From the NCBI RefSeq assembly GCF_024323335.1, contig NC_066581.1:465124027-465188026 (forward strand): a stretch of DNA of 64,000 bases, read 5' to 3'. Position numbers and translations under genes: made by a program. Below, piece after piece: positions 9,685-19,952 of the stretch (position 1 is the stretch's first letter; each line of letters opens with the position of its first letter). This stretch comes from Lathyrus oleraceus. Lineage: Eukaryota; Streptophyta; Magnoliopsida; Fabales; Fabaceae. The notes beneath the pieces were generated by a model. That model made no database searches. It saw nothing but the letters and a program-made list of their open reading frames with translations, and was not told the DNA's origin.

Positions 9685-12673
9685 ATGGATCTTCCAAACA
9701 CAGATATCCTCGAGCTAAAAGACAAGATGACTGAGTTGATCAACATCATGCAAGGCTTTGCAGTTGGTCAGAAAGCTCTAGCAGACAAAGTTGAGAAGCT
9801 CGAGCGGGCTTCAGCAGCAAACAGTGGTGTAAACCTGGATGGTGTCTCCAACCAGGGGCTGGGTGGTTCTAGAGACGGTGAAAAAAGAGCAACTGTAGGT
9901 ATGGTGAACAACGCTGAGGGTTTCGGTGCTGCTGGTGGTCAACCGGGGCAGAATTTGAAGGATAGTCTGTTTCCTCCATTCTTCGGGGTTGAGGATGACA
10001 GAGAGGAAGACAGGGAAGCAGACCAGTTCTCGATGCATAATGAACCTTTTGGTCAGTACAGTGCTCCGCCATAGAACAAAGAGATTCAGCTGCTGGCTGA
10101 AAAGATCAGAGCTCTGGAGAGCTATGCCACTCCTGGGGTGGTAAACATGTCAAACATGGGGCTAGTGGAGGGGATTGTGATCCCACAAAAGTTTAAAGCG
10201 CCCGCGTTTGATCGCTATAATGGGAGTTCCTGCCCCCGAGACTCATCTGCAGGCTTTTGTCCGCAAGATCTCAGCTTACACCATGGACCAAAAGCTGTGG
10301 ATGTACTTCTTCCAGGACAGTCTGTCTGGAGGATCTTTGGAATGGTATACCAAGCTGAAATCTTCTTATATCAAGAATTGGCAAGATCTGGGGGACGCAT
10401 TCTTTAAGCAGTATCAGTTCAATGCTGATATGGCCCCGAGTCGTACCCAGCTGCAGGGTATGTCTCAAAAGAATAACGAAGGGTTTAAAGAATACGCTCA
10501 GAGGTGGAGGGAGTTGGCTGCCAGAGTGCAACCTCCACTAGTTGACAGAGAGATGTCTGATCTCTTTATGGGGACTTTGCAGGGGGCGTATGCTGAGAGG
10601 ATGGTTGGTTGTCCGGTGACCAACTTTTCAGATATAGTTGTGGCTGGGGAGAGAATTGAGAGCTGGTTGAAGCTCGGGAAGATTCAGGGTGTAGCTTCGT
10701 CGTCTGGGTCAAAGAAGCCATTTGGGAATGGACAGAGGAAGAAGGAGGGTGATACCAGTGCAGTATACGCACAAAGAGGACCCAGTAGGGATCGTTACTT
10801 CCAGCATACTGCTGCGGTAACCATTCCTGCTGAGCATCAGCCTGTACAGCAACAACAACAACAACCTCAACAGCAAAGACAACCATTTCAGCAGAGGCCT
10901 CAGAGGGCTGGTTATCAGGTGTGGGGGAGAGCAGTTGATAGGCAGTTTGACAGGCCGCCTGTGACTTATTCTTTTCTGTTTAAAAAGTTGATGGACTTGG
11001 GGCTGGTACAGACAAGGACTCTAGCACCTTTGAGACCTGATCAAAGGCCAGCCAACTATGATGAAAATGCAAAGTGTGAATTCCATTCGGGTGCTCCTGG
11101 ACATAATATAGAGAACTGTAAAGCTTTTAAGCACACAGTTCAAGACTTGGTGGATTCGAAAGCTATCAACTTTGCACCATCTCCCAACGTGAATGCTAAT
11201 CCCATGCCCGCGCATGGTCAAAGGGGGGTGAATGCTATCTCTGAGGAGGGCAGAATTGGGTTGTCAAGTGTTAATCAGTTGAAGACTCCTCTGGCTGAGG
11301 TCAAGAGGCAGTTGTTAAAGAATGGGGTTTATCCAGGCTGTGATGAGCAATGTGCTGAGTGCGTTGGTGCCCCTGATGGGTGTGAACTCTTAAGGAAGAC
11401 TGTCCAGAGTTTGATGGATGATGGGAGTATTTTGATTGAGAAGGTTGATATGGGAAAAGAAGAGGTCTCCACCATAACAATTTATTTTGACCCGGTAGAT
11501 TTGTCTACCCTGGCGGAGGCGGCTCCAGTTACCATCACGGTACCTGGACCCTTTCCGTATGACAAAGAGGATGCCGTACCATGGCATTATGGTGGAGAGG
11601 TATACTGCAATGGTGAGAGGGTAGAGGATCAGACTGTGGATGAAACCACCGTTTCGAAGGTGGATAATGCCGGTCCTAGCGGTTTCACTCGCAGTGGCAG
11701 ACTGTTTGCTCCAGATGCCTTAAGGAGAGAAGAAGGAGAAAAAGAGAAAAAAGAAAAGGCCGAGGCTTTAGCCAGGGCAAAAGGGAAAGCAGTGGTGAGT
11801 GATAGTACTCCAGTGGTGACACCGGCGCCGCTTGGGTCGGAAGAAAAACTTGATGATGATGCAGAGGAATTCTTGAGAATCATCAAGAAGTCTGAGTACA
11901 AATTGGTTGACCATCTGCAGCAGACTCCTTCCAAAATATCCATTTTGTCCTTGCTGTTAAGCTCTGAGGGTCACAGGGAGGCTTTGTTGAAGATTTTGAG
12001 GAAAGCCTATGTTCCTCAAGAGATTACCATTAACCAGTTGGAGACGGTCGTGTCTAACATGCATGCCAGCCATGGGTTGGGTTTTACAGACATGGACTTG
12101 ACTGCGGATGGGAGAAATCACAATCGGGCGTTACACATAGCGATGGAATGTAGAGGAGCCGTGCTTTCGCATGTGCTGGTTGATACCGGCTCCTCTTTGA
12201 ATGTGTTGCCGAAGAAGGCTCTGGCAAAGTTGAATTGTGATGGGCTGATTCTGACTCCGACTGATTTAATAGTGCGAGCATTCGATGGGTCGAAGCGGGC
12301 CGTGTTTGGAGAGGTTGAGCTTCCTATGAAGATAGGCCCAGAGGTGTTCAAGTCGACTTTTTACGTCATGGATATCCAGCCGGCATATAGTTGCCTGTTG
12401 GGTCGACCATGGATCCATGCTGCTGGCGCAGTGACCTCGACTTTACACCAAAAGTTGAAATACATCTGGGAGGGACAAGTCGTCACTGTGTGTGGGGAGG
12501 AAGACATTTTTGTCAGCCATCTGTCCTCGTTCAAATATGTGGAGATGGATGGTGAGATCTGGGAGACACCCAGTCAGGCTTTCGAAACCGTTAAGGCGGA
12601 GAATGCTCTGTTTGCTAAACAAGAGGAGGAGAACCGTCCATTGCTTCGTACAAACAGGCCGCCGAGGTGGTAA
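9685..12673 (+). pseudogene. gag-pro: Element 1 gag-pro, broken by one stop and one frameshift
   Basis: The first in-frame ATG is at 9685, although the frame is open further upstream. The N-terminal part has a heptad-like segment (LELKDKMTELINIMQGF). It is cut by TAG at 10072-10074. The frame resumes and is then shifted in a run of five C at 10233-10237. From there an 821-codon frame runs to TAA at 12671-12673. It contains the gag capsid-like domain (about 10.27-10.62 kb), a glutamine-rich stretch, an atypical knuckle with C..H....GH....C near 11.1 kb, and the aspartic protease with DTGSS (Asp codon at 12182-12184) followed by the LLGRPWIH motif. Gag packages the RNA and the protease matures the polyprotein. 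The stop is consistent with a C-to-T change. The end overlaps the linker frame by about 55 bases. Confidence 0.85.
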
Positions 12674-12963
12674 AGAATGGAGAGGCTCCTGGTTGGGGCA
12701 GGATGATGGATATCTCCGCAAAGAAAGATCGCTTCGGAGTGGGTTACCAGCCGGGCCGAGGCTCAGGACAAGGCAGAGGACGCCGTACGTCAGTAACATT
12801 CACAAGCGCCGGAATGCTGGATCCGGATCACATTTGCATGATGAGTGAGGAAGCTGATAGCGACTGCGACATTGACCGGTGGATAAAGCCGTGCGCACCA
12901 GGGATGGGAATCCAAAACTGGAAGGCTGAAAAGATCATCCGGGTCACTCTGCTGGAAGAGTAA
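12619..12963 (+). CDS. PRO-RT linker frame, -1 relative to gag-pro (element 1)
   Basis: This frame opens after TAA at 12616-12618, overlaps the last 55 bases of gag-pro and ends at TAA 12961-12963. That stop lies inside the predicted intron. The protein resembles the element 2 segment at 51305-51649 residue by residue: SYKQA, APGWGR, FG.GYQP, TF.SAG, DCDID.W, NW..E.I and VTLL.E are shared or nearly so. Conservation in this frame, and not in the protease frame, shows it is translated or was until recently. It has no start codon of its own, so expression would need a -1 shift from gag-pro or another splice event. No known domain was recognised. Confidence 0.7.
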   Translation, partial: TRGGEPSIASYKQAAEVVKNGEAPGWGRMMDISAKKDRFGVGYQPGRGSGQGRGRRTSVTFTSAGMLDPDHICMMSEEADSDCDIDRWIKPCAPGMGIQNWKAEKIIRVTLLEE

Positions 12964-13233
12964 TATTTTTCTTGTTTTGATTTTATGTGCATGAAAGCCA
13001 TACGTGTTGCCCGACACGTAATGGTCCATTGTAAGGGCCACCTCATGTTTAAATTTGCAAGTTCGCATCATTAATAAAAGGATGTTTTTCAATTAAAAGC
13101 GGTGTTCCCTGTTTTTCATTTATTTTTGCAGTTTAAAAATAAAAATAAAATAAAAATGGCAATGTTTTCATTTTTCTTTTTCAATTTGTCACACACCGGT
13201 TCTAAAGCAATGCATGAATCAACATTCATGCAG
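12960..13233 (+). other. Predicted intron between PRO-linker and pol (element 1, 274 bp)
   Basis: The donor is GTAATATTTTTC directly after the VTLLEE codons, and the acceptor is TTCATGCAG. Removal deletes the linker stop codon and joins the linker frame to the pol frame without shifting phase. Element 2 has the same donor (GTAATTTTTC), the same acceptor (TCATGCAG) and the same phase at 51646-51908. An intron at this position is a known peculiarity of Ogre elements. The interior is AT-rich with no coding signal. Confidence 0.85.
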
Positions 13234-16200
13234 ATGTGATTCTTCTCCGGAACTCATTGATAACAATCCTGTTACACCCTCGTATGACTTCGACAATCCA
13301 ATCTATCATGCTGAAGAAGAAGGCGAAGAAGATTGTGAACTGCCAGGGGAATTAGCCAGGTTGTTGAAACAAGAGGAGAAGGTGATTCAGCCGCATGAAG
13401 AGCAGATTGAGGTTGTGAACTTGGGTACCGACGAGGTCAAAAAAGAAGTGAAAATCGGGGCTGCTTTGGAGGAAAGTGTCAAGAGCAGAATGGTAGCACT
13501 GTTGAAAGAGTATGTCGACATCTTTGCCTGGTCTTATCAGGATATGCCAGGGTTGGATACCGATATTGTTGTGCACAAGCTACCGTTGAGAGCAGATTGT
13601 CCTCCAGTGAAGCAGAAATTGCGCAGAACTCGACCTGACATGGCGATGAAAATCAAAGAAGAAGTGCAGAAGCAGTGGGATGCTGGTTTCCTTGCTGTCA
13701 CTAATTATCCGCCGTGGGTTGCAAATATCGTGCCAGTTCCGAAGAAGGATGGGAAGGTGAGAATGTGTGTGGACTACCGAGATCTGAACAGAGCTAGTCC
13801 GAAAGATGATTTTCCGCTACCTCACATCGATGTGTTGGTAGATAATACAGCTCAATTCTCGGTGTTTTCCTTCATGGATGGCTTTTCTGGCTATAATCAA
13901 ATTAAAATGTCGCCAGATGATATGGAGAAAACAACGTTCATCACACCGTGGGGTACCTTTTGTTACAAGGTGATGCCATTCGGTCTCAAGAACGCCGGTG
14001 CTACTTATCAGAGGGCCATGGTGACTTTGTTTCATGATATGATTCATCATGAAATCGAATGCTATGTTGATGACATGATAGCAAAGTCCCAGACAGAAGA
14101 GGGGCATTTGGTAGATTTGGCCAAGTTGTTCGACCGGCTGAGACAGTTTAGACTGAGGTTGAATCCGAACAAGTGCACGTTTGGAGTGCGGTCCGGTAAA
14201 TTGTTGGGGTTTATTGTAAGTGAGAAAGGAATCGAGGTTGATCCTGCAAAAGTAAAAGCAATAAGAGAAATGCCTGAACCGAGAACGGAGAAGGAGGTTC
14301 GTGGTTTCTTAGGTAGATTGAACTACATTTCACGGTTCATATCTCATCTAACAGCCACGTGCGAACCGATATTCAAGTTGTTGAAAAAAGATCAAACGGT
14401 CAGGTGGAATGATGATTGCCAAGCGGCATTTGAAAAAATAAAAGAATATTTGCAGGAGCCTCCGATTCTGATGCCTCCTATGGAGGGAAGACCGTTAATT
14501 CTGTACTTGACGGTCCTTGAGGGGTCTATGGGGTGTGTATTGGGGCAGCATGACGAGTCTGGTCGAAAAGAGCATGCCATATACTACCTTAGCAAAAAGT
14601 TTACCGACTGTGAAACAAGATATTCACTGCTCGAGAAAACTTGCTGTGCTTTGGTCTGGGCTGCTCGCCGACTAAGGCAGTACATGCTGGTTCATACCAC
14701 TTTATTGATTTCCAAGATGGATCCAATCAAGTACATTTTCGAAAAGCCAGCATTGACCGGACGGGTTGCGAGATGGCAAATGATTTTGACTGAATATGAT
14801 ATACAGTATACCTCTCAGAAGGCTATCAAGGGGAGTGTATTGTCTGATTACCTCGCTCAGCAACCCATTGATGATTATCAACCGATGAAGTTTGATTTCC
14901 CTGATGAGGACATCATGTTTCTCAAATCGAAAGATTGTGAGGAACCAATCCCGGAGGAGGGGCCTGACCCTGAATCCGAATGGATCTTGATGTTTGATGG
15001 GGCCGTTAACGTGAATGGAAGCGGTGTTGGTGCTGTTTTGGTTACGCCGAAAGGATCCCACATTCCTTTTGCTGCCCGGCTAACATTTGAGTGCACCAAC
15101 AACGTGGCTGAATATGAAGCTTGTATATTGGGAATTGAGGAGGCGATTGATTTGAGGATCAAGAACCTTGTCATATATGGAGATTCAGCTCTGGTGATAA
15201 ATCAGGTTAACGGGAAGTGGTATACGCATCAATCTCATTTAGTGCCGTACCGAGATTATACGAGGAGATTGTTGACGTTTTTCACCAAGGTGAAGATGCA
15301 TCATGTGCCCAGAGAGGAGAATCCTTTGGCAGATGCTTTGGCTACTCTAGCCGCCTTGATTAAGGTGCAGTGGTGGAATCAGTTCCCCAGTGTTGAGGTT
15401 GGACGTTTGGATAGGCCGGCTTATGTGTTTGCTGTTGATACATCGCCTGATGATGAGAAGCCGTGGTATTATGATATCAAGCGCTATCTGGAGACTCAAG
15501 AGTATCCCGAGGGAGCATCTAAAAAGGACCGAAAAACTCTGCGGAGGTTGGCCATGGTGTTCTACCTGAATAAGGATGGGGTTTTGTATAAGAGGAACTT
15601 TGATTGGGTCTTGCTAAGATGTGTTGATGATAAAGAAGCAAGCCAATTGATGAAAGAGGTTCATGAAGGATCGTTCGGTACCCATGCCAGTGGAAATGCA
15701 ATGGTAAGGAAGCTGCTGAGGGCAGGTTATTATTGGATGACAATGGAGGCCCAATGTTTTAATTTCGTGCGGAAGTGTCATAAATGCCAGATTTATGCTG
15801 ATAAGGTGCACGTGTCTCCAAATCCTTTGAGCTTAATGTCGTCTCCATGGCCGTTTGCTATGTGGGGCATTGATATGATCGGAAAGATTGAGCCTACAGC
15901 TTCGAATGGGCATCGGTTCATATTAGTGGCTATTGATTACTTCACCAAGTGGGTTGAAGCAGCCTCTTATACGAACGTGACGAAGCAGGTTGTGGCCAGG
16001 TTTCTCAAGAGAGACATCATTTGCAGATATGGGGTTCCCGAGAGAATCATTACTGATAATGGTTCTAATTTGAACAATAAGATGATGGCAGAACTGTGCC
16101 GGGAATTCAAGATCGAGCATCATAATTCTTCTCCTTATCGTCCGAAGATGAATGGGGCGGTTGAGGCAGCCAACAAGAATATCAAGAAGATTGTGCAGAA

Positions 16201-16714
16201 AATGGTGGTAACCTATAAAGACTGGCATGAGATGTTGCCGTTTGCATTGCACGGGTATCGAACGTCGGTGCGTACATCTACTGGGGCAACTCCTTTCTCA
16301 TTGGTGTATGGGATGGAGGCTGTATTACCTATTGAGGTTCAGATTCCCTCTTTGAGAGTCCTGATGGACGTGAAATTGCAAGAGGCTGAATGGGTAAGAA
16401 CCCGATACGAGGAGTTGAGCCTAATTGAGGAAAAGAGGCTGGCGGCCATCTGTCATGGGCAGTTATACCAGCAAAGGATGAAGCGTGCTTTTGACAAAAA
16501 GGTGCGACCTCGGGTATATCACGTAGGTGATATGGTGCTGAAAAGGATCCTTCCTCCTCAAAACGATCGAAGGGGCAAATGGACACCGAATTATGAAGGT
16601 CCATTCGTGGTCAAGAAGGTCTTCTCTGGCGGAGCCTTGTTGCTAACGACCATGGATGGCGAGGATTTTCCATCCCCTGTGAATGCGGACGCAGTTAAAA
16701 AATACTTCGTGTAA
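13234..16714 (+). CDS. pol: Element 1 pol: RT, RNase H, second RNase H, integrase
   Basis: The frame is open from an ATG at 13214 (inside the intron) to TAA at 16712-16714; coding is taken from the splice acceptor. In the 1,166-residue count from 13214, RT spans about 135-290 with YVDD at 284-287. A gypsy-type RNase H follows at about 410-560 (DYLAQQPI near its end). A second, archaeal-like RNase H follows, with Asp 595, Glu 633 or 635, Asp 657 and Asp 707. Integrase has the H-H-C-C finger (GTH..., CHKC) and the D887, D948, E984 triad with 35 residues between the last two. A C-terminal segment W.PNYEGPF resembles the GPY/F module. Two RNase H domains are typical of the Tat lineage. There is no internal stop and all catalytic residues are present, so this pol may still be functional. 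Confidence 0.95.
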
Positions 16715-16723
16715 AGAGACCCG

Positions 16724-16912
16724 CTGGACGAAAAGAATAAAACAGTTCAGGCAAAAATGGGCATCCCGGCGAACCAAAAACAGAAAGAAAGGTTCGGGCA
16801 AAAATTAGGGATAAAATGAAAAAATTGTACACCCGGCAAGTCGAAAACCTGGAAAGGCGGCTTGGGCAAAAAAGGGTATCCCGGTGGACTGAAAACCCGA
16901 AAGGGCGGTCCA
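16724..16912 (+). repeat. Four-hairpin array just after pol (element 1)
   Basis: Ten bases after the pol stop begins a series of four inverted repeats about 40-60 bp apart, with A-rich loops: CTGGAC/GTTCAG (16724-16750), CGAACC/GGTTCG (16770-16796), CAAGTC/GGCTTG (16837-16864) and TGGACT/GGTCCA (16885-16912). GU wobbles are allowed. The last three are followed by GGGCAAAA- or AGGCAAAA-like text. Element 2 has the same four with altered but still paired arms. Confidence 0.75.
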
Positions 16913-17900
16913 GGCAAAAGAGGGATTGAAACGAACAACTGCGTCCAGCATGATCGTTTGCGTTTTGGTTAAGGCATCATGGATAATACCCGGTGGGGAT
17001 CAATCAGAAACGTCTTGTTCAGAAGGCAGAAATCATGGAGAGTCTGAGGATATATGGGGTGTAACTGAGTTGGAACTCGATGAGATCACGGGTTTCACAT
17101 TGCCATTAGGATAGATTTTTCCTTTTGTGCGCAATTACCTCTTTTCAGGAATTGCTTCCTTTGTATTGCTCATTTGAGTTACACTTTTTTCAATCAATAA
17201 AATGCATATTCAGTCAAATAATTTTGTTTTTGTTTTTCATTACCGCTTTGATTGCAAAAACATCCAATTATTTTTGATAAAGAATCTTGCATTTTGAGAC
17301 ATACAGGTCCCTTCCAATGCATGTTTATAAGATTGAGAGCTTGAAATCTTATTCGGAAGGTTGAGGGACCCAAGTGTTGAAATCTTGACACGCCTGGGGC
17401 ACGATTTTATCTGACGATCTCCTTTTGCAGGTGCTGTTAGATATTTTCGCTCACTTGCAGGTTATGATGTGGAAGCTTTTGACAAGACAAATCCCCATGG
17501 AGTCCGATCAGGGACGAATGTATGAAAGGATGACGAAGAGACGTTGAGACGTGCGACGATCCTTGAATGATAATCAAGAAGACTCTTCAAAGTCGGAAGA
17601 CTGGAAAGTCTGTGGAAATTCCCCGCAGAGTCCAATCAGGGACAGGCGAGTTGGAGGAACGGTGAAGAGACGGCGAAGGACGTCCGAGGGCCTTTGAAAT
17701 TAATCAAGAAGACTCTTCAAAGTCGGAAAATTGAAATTTCTGTATAAGTCCCAGGAGTTCGATCTTCGTCGAGTGCGGAGCGATTGGGAATACAAGATGA
17801 TGGAGCAGAAAAGGTCCAGATGAGTCTGGGAATTCTCAAAAGTGGAAAGCTGATACGGGATTAGGAGGCGGATACTATGGTTCGACAAGTCGACGGATGT
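16913..17900 (+). other. Element 1 3' untranslated region, proximal part
   Basis: No coding signature is seen. The stretch includes a conserved AT-rich block near 17.1-17.3 kb (ATTGCCATTAG, CAATCAATAAAATGCATATTCAG) that recurs in element 2 near 55.77-55.88 kb. The AATAAAA within it could be a polyadenylation-type signal. Two near-copies of a GACTCTTCAAAGTCGGAA block lie near 17.58 and 17.71 kb. Confidence 0.6.
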
Positions 17901-17920
17901 TCTGTACCAACTTTTCTCAT

Positions 17921-18600
17921 TTCCCCAGCGTAGTCTCCAAACAGAGTCGTGAGAACTAACTCCCCAGCGGATCCAAGGTCTGTGGGTCCCCTAGTTGAGT
18001 CAGGATGGTTATCCCAGGCAGGTTTAAAACGATGTTTCCTCAGCACCCGGCCCGAAGGTTGCTATCCCTGAGTGGAGCGGGTTGCAATGAAACATATCTC
18101 CAGCGGTGCTCATCCTACCAGTGGATTGGACGAGTTTCCGTAGTAGACTGATATCTGCATCCCCAGCAGAGTTGATTCTACCTGTGGATTGCATGGGTTG
18201 TCCCCAGCGGAGTAGCATTCGTTTCCCCTGGCAGGGTCAGGATGGTTATCCCCAGCAGGTTTTAGATCGATGCTTTCCCAGTTGCCAGGCCTGGAGGTTG
18301 CTGTTTCCTAGCGGAGTATCTGTGAGCATTTCCCCAGTGAAGTCGTCAGGTATCTGTGAGGGTTCTCCAAGCAGAGTCGGGATTGATATCCCCCGCAAGT
18401 CAAAGATCGAGGTATCTCCACTGAGTGTTGGTGGTTCCTATCCCTCAGCAATTCCCCAAGCGGATTGGGTGCAAAGGAAGCTTTCCCCAGCAAGGGTTAC
18501 CTTTTCCCAACAGCAACGTCATTCCCCAGTAGGGTGGAATCGGAGTATTGACGAGTTCCTCAGCAGAGTGTCTCGAACTCCCCAGGAGAGTCCCTTGAGG
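17921..18600 (+). repeat. Degenerate CCCCAGCGGAGT repeat region
   Basis: The motif TTCCCCAGCGGAGT and variants (TCCCCAGCAGAGT, CCCCAGTAGGGT) recur about every 25-45 bases through 680 bp. Element 2 carries scattered copies of the same motif near 56.1-56.65 kb (TTCCCCAGTAGAG, TCCCCAGCAGA). The 173-codon open frame through this stretch (18106-18627) is a by-product of repeat structure and has no known domain. Confidence 0.7.
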
Positions 18601-19029
18601 GGGATATTTTTTATGCATTCATCATGAAGAATAAGCATAGCATATTGCATAATAAATCGCGTAGCATTTCCATAATTATGGAGCATTACGCAGAAAAGTC
18701 AATCATGCATCATATTGCACGCATAAGCTAGGCTGAAGCCGTGGTTACCGTTTGGGAGGTGGTTTTATCAGAAGTGAAGGTGTTGCTCCGCGGAGTTTAG
18801 TATCTTGATTTTGAATCAAAGGTGTTCCTCAGTAGTGCGATACTGGAGGAGTTTTCTGTCGTACGAGACAGCGATTGGAAGATGTTACTCTGAGGAGTCT
18901 AGCATCATGATGTCAGATCAGCAATGTTCCCCAGTAGTGCGATATTGGAGGAAATTTTTCTGTCAAGCGGAGAAGGAAATGGAATCAAAGGACGTTACGC
19001 GATCAGCGCGATTACGGGGTTTAACTGGA

Positions 19030-19538
19030 GAAAAGGAAATGTTGAGACATTTTTTTTGGAGATCGAGGTTCAACTGGAGAAAAGGAGATGTTGCGGCATT
19101 TTCTGGGGTTCAAATGGAGATTGGAGTTGAAGATTATATCCGGGATGAGGTCCTCAGGATTATTTTCTGTTCATGTGTCACCTTAGACTTTGGCTGAGGC
19201 CAATGGAGGTCGTTATAGGTGTCTTCCAGGGAAGAGACGCACATGTTACCTTCCGTTTGTGAAGGTATACCCTCTGACATGTCGCCCTCAGAGTGGTGTT
19301 GGTGTTATTTCCGACGTTGCCAGCGGAATTATCACGAGAAATTGGAGAACGGGGTTCAAATGGAGAAAGGGAAATGTTGAGGCATTTTCTGGAGAGCGGG
19401 GTTCAAATGGAGAAAGGGAAATGTTGAGGCATTTTCTGGAGAGCGGGGTTCAAATGGAGAAAGGGAGATGTTGCGGCATTTTCTGGAGAATGGGGTTCAC
19501 AATGGCGATCGCGAGTTATCGTCAGGCGACTGGGGTTC
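19030..19538 (+). repeat. 47-bp tandem repeat in the 3' untranslated region
   Basis: Units beginning GGGGTTCAAATGGAGAAAGG start at 19351, 19398, 19445 and 19492, exactly 47 bp apart. More degenerate units extend back to about 19030. Because 47 is not a multiple of three, the 149-codon open frame here cycles through all frames and is not a gene. Confidence 0.85.
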
Positions 19539-19940
19539 AAATTGGAGAATGGGGTTCATTATTTTGGCAAAACAAGATGTTGGGGTTCAGCTGCAGCGAT
19601 CGGGGATCATTTGCGCAAAAGAAAAATCTCGGGGTTTAGAAAAGCATGAAAAGGAGAGATAATAATCCCGAGCGGATAAGTGGTGTTCAAGCCATGGTTA
19701 TCCCTGCGTTACCATTTATTTTGGTATCCAGGTCGACGTTACTATTTCGGTGATCAGGCCGACTTTTTCCGTTCCAGACGGATTCTTGTTTCGAGACTGT
19801 TCCTTTGCCGATTATGACAGGCGTTGTTAATTATTTTTCCAGCGGAGTGCAAATTTCTACGGTTCTTTGGTATTCAATCCCTGTGTACCCTGAAAGTCTG
19901 ACAGCCGTTGCTCTCATCCATTCGGGTTCCCAGCTGATTG

Positions 19941-19952
19941 AATAGGGGCAGC
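19941..19952 (+). other. Polypurine tract of element 1
   Basis: AATAGGGGCAGC ends directly at the 3' LTR. Element 2 has AATAGGGGAAGC at the same place, preceded in both by GATTG. It would prime plus-strand DNA synthesis. Confidence 0.8.

Noticed and set aside
10208..10210. Apparent start of the 821-codon gag-pro frame
   Set aside because: The codon is TTG in the middle of gag. The frame merely opens after a frameshift, so it is not a biological start.
18106..18627. 173-codon plus-strand frame
   Set aside because: It follows the degenerate CCCCAGCGGAGT repeat; no domain and no homologous frame in element 2.
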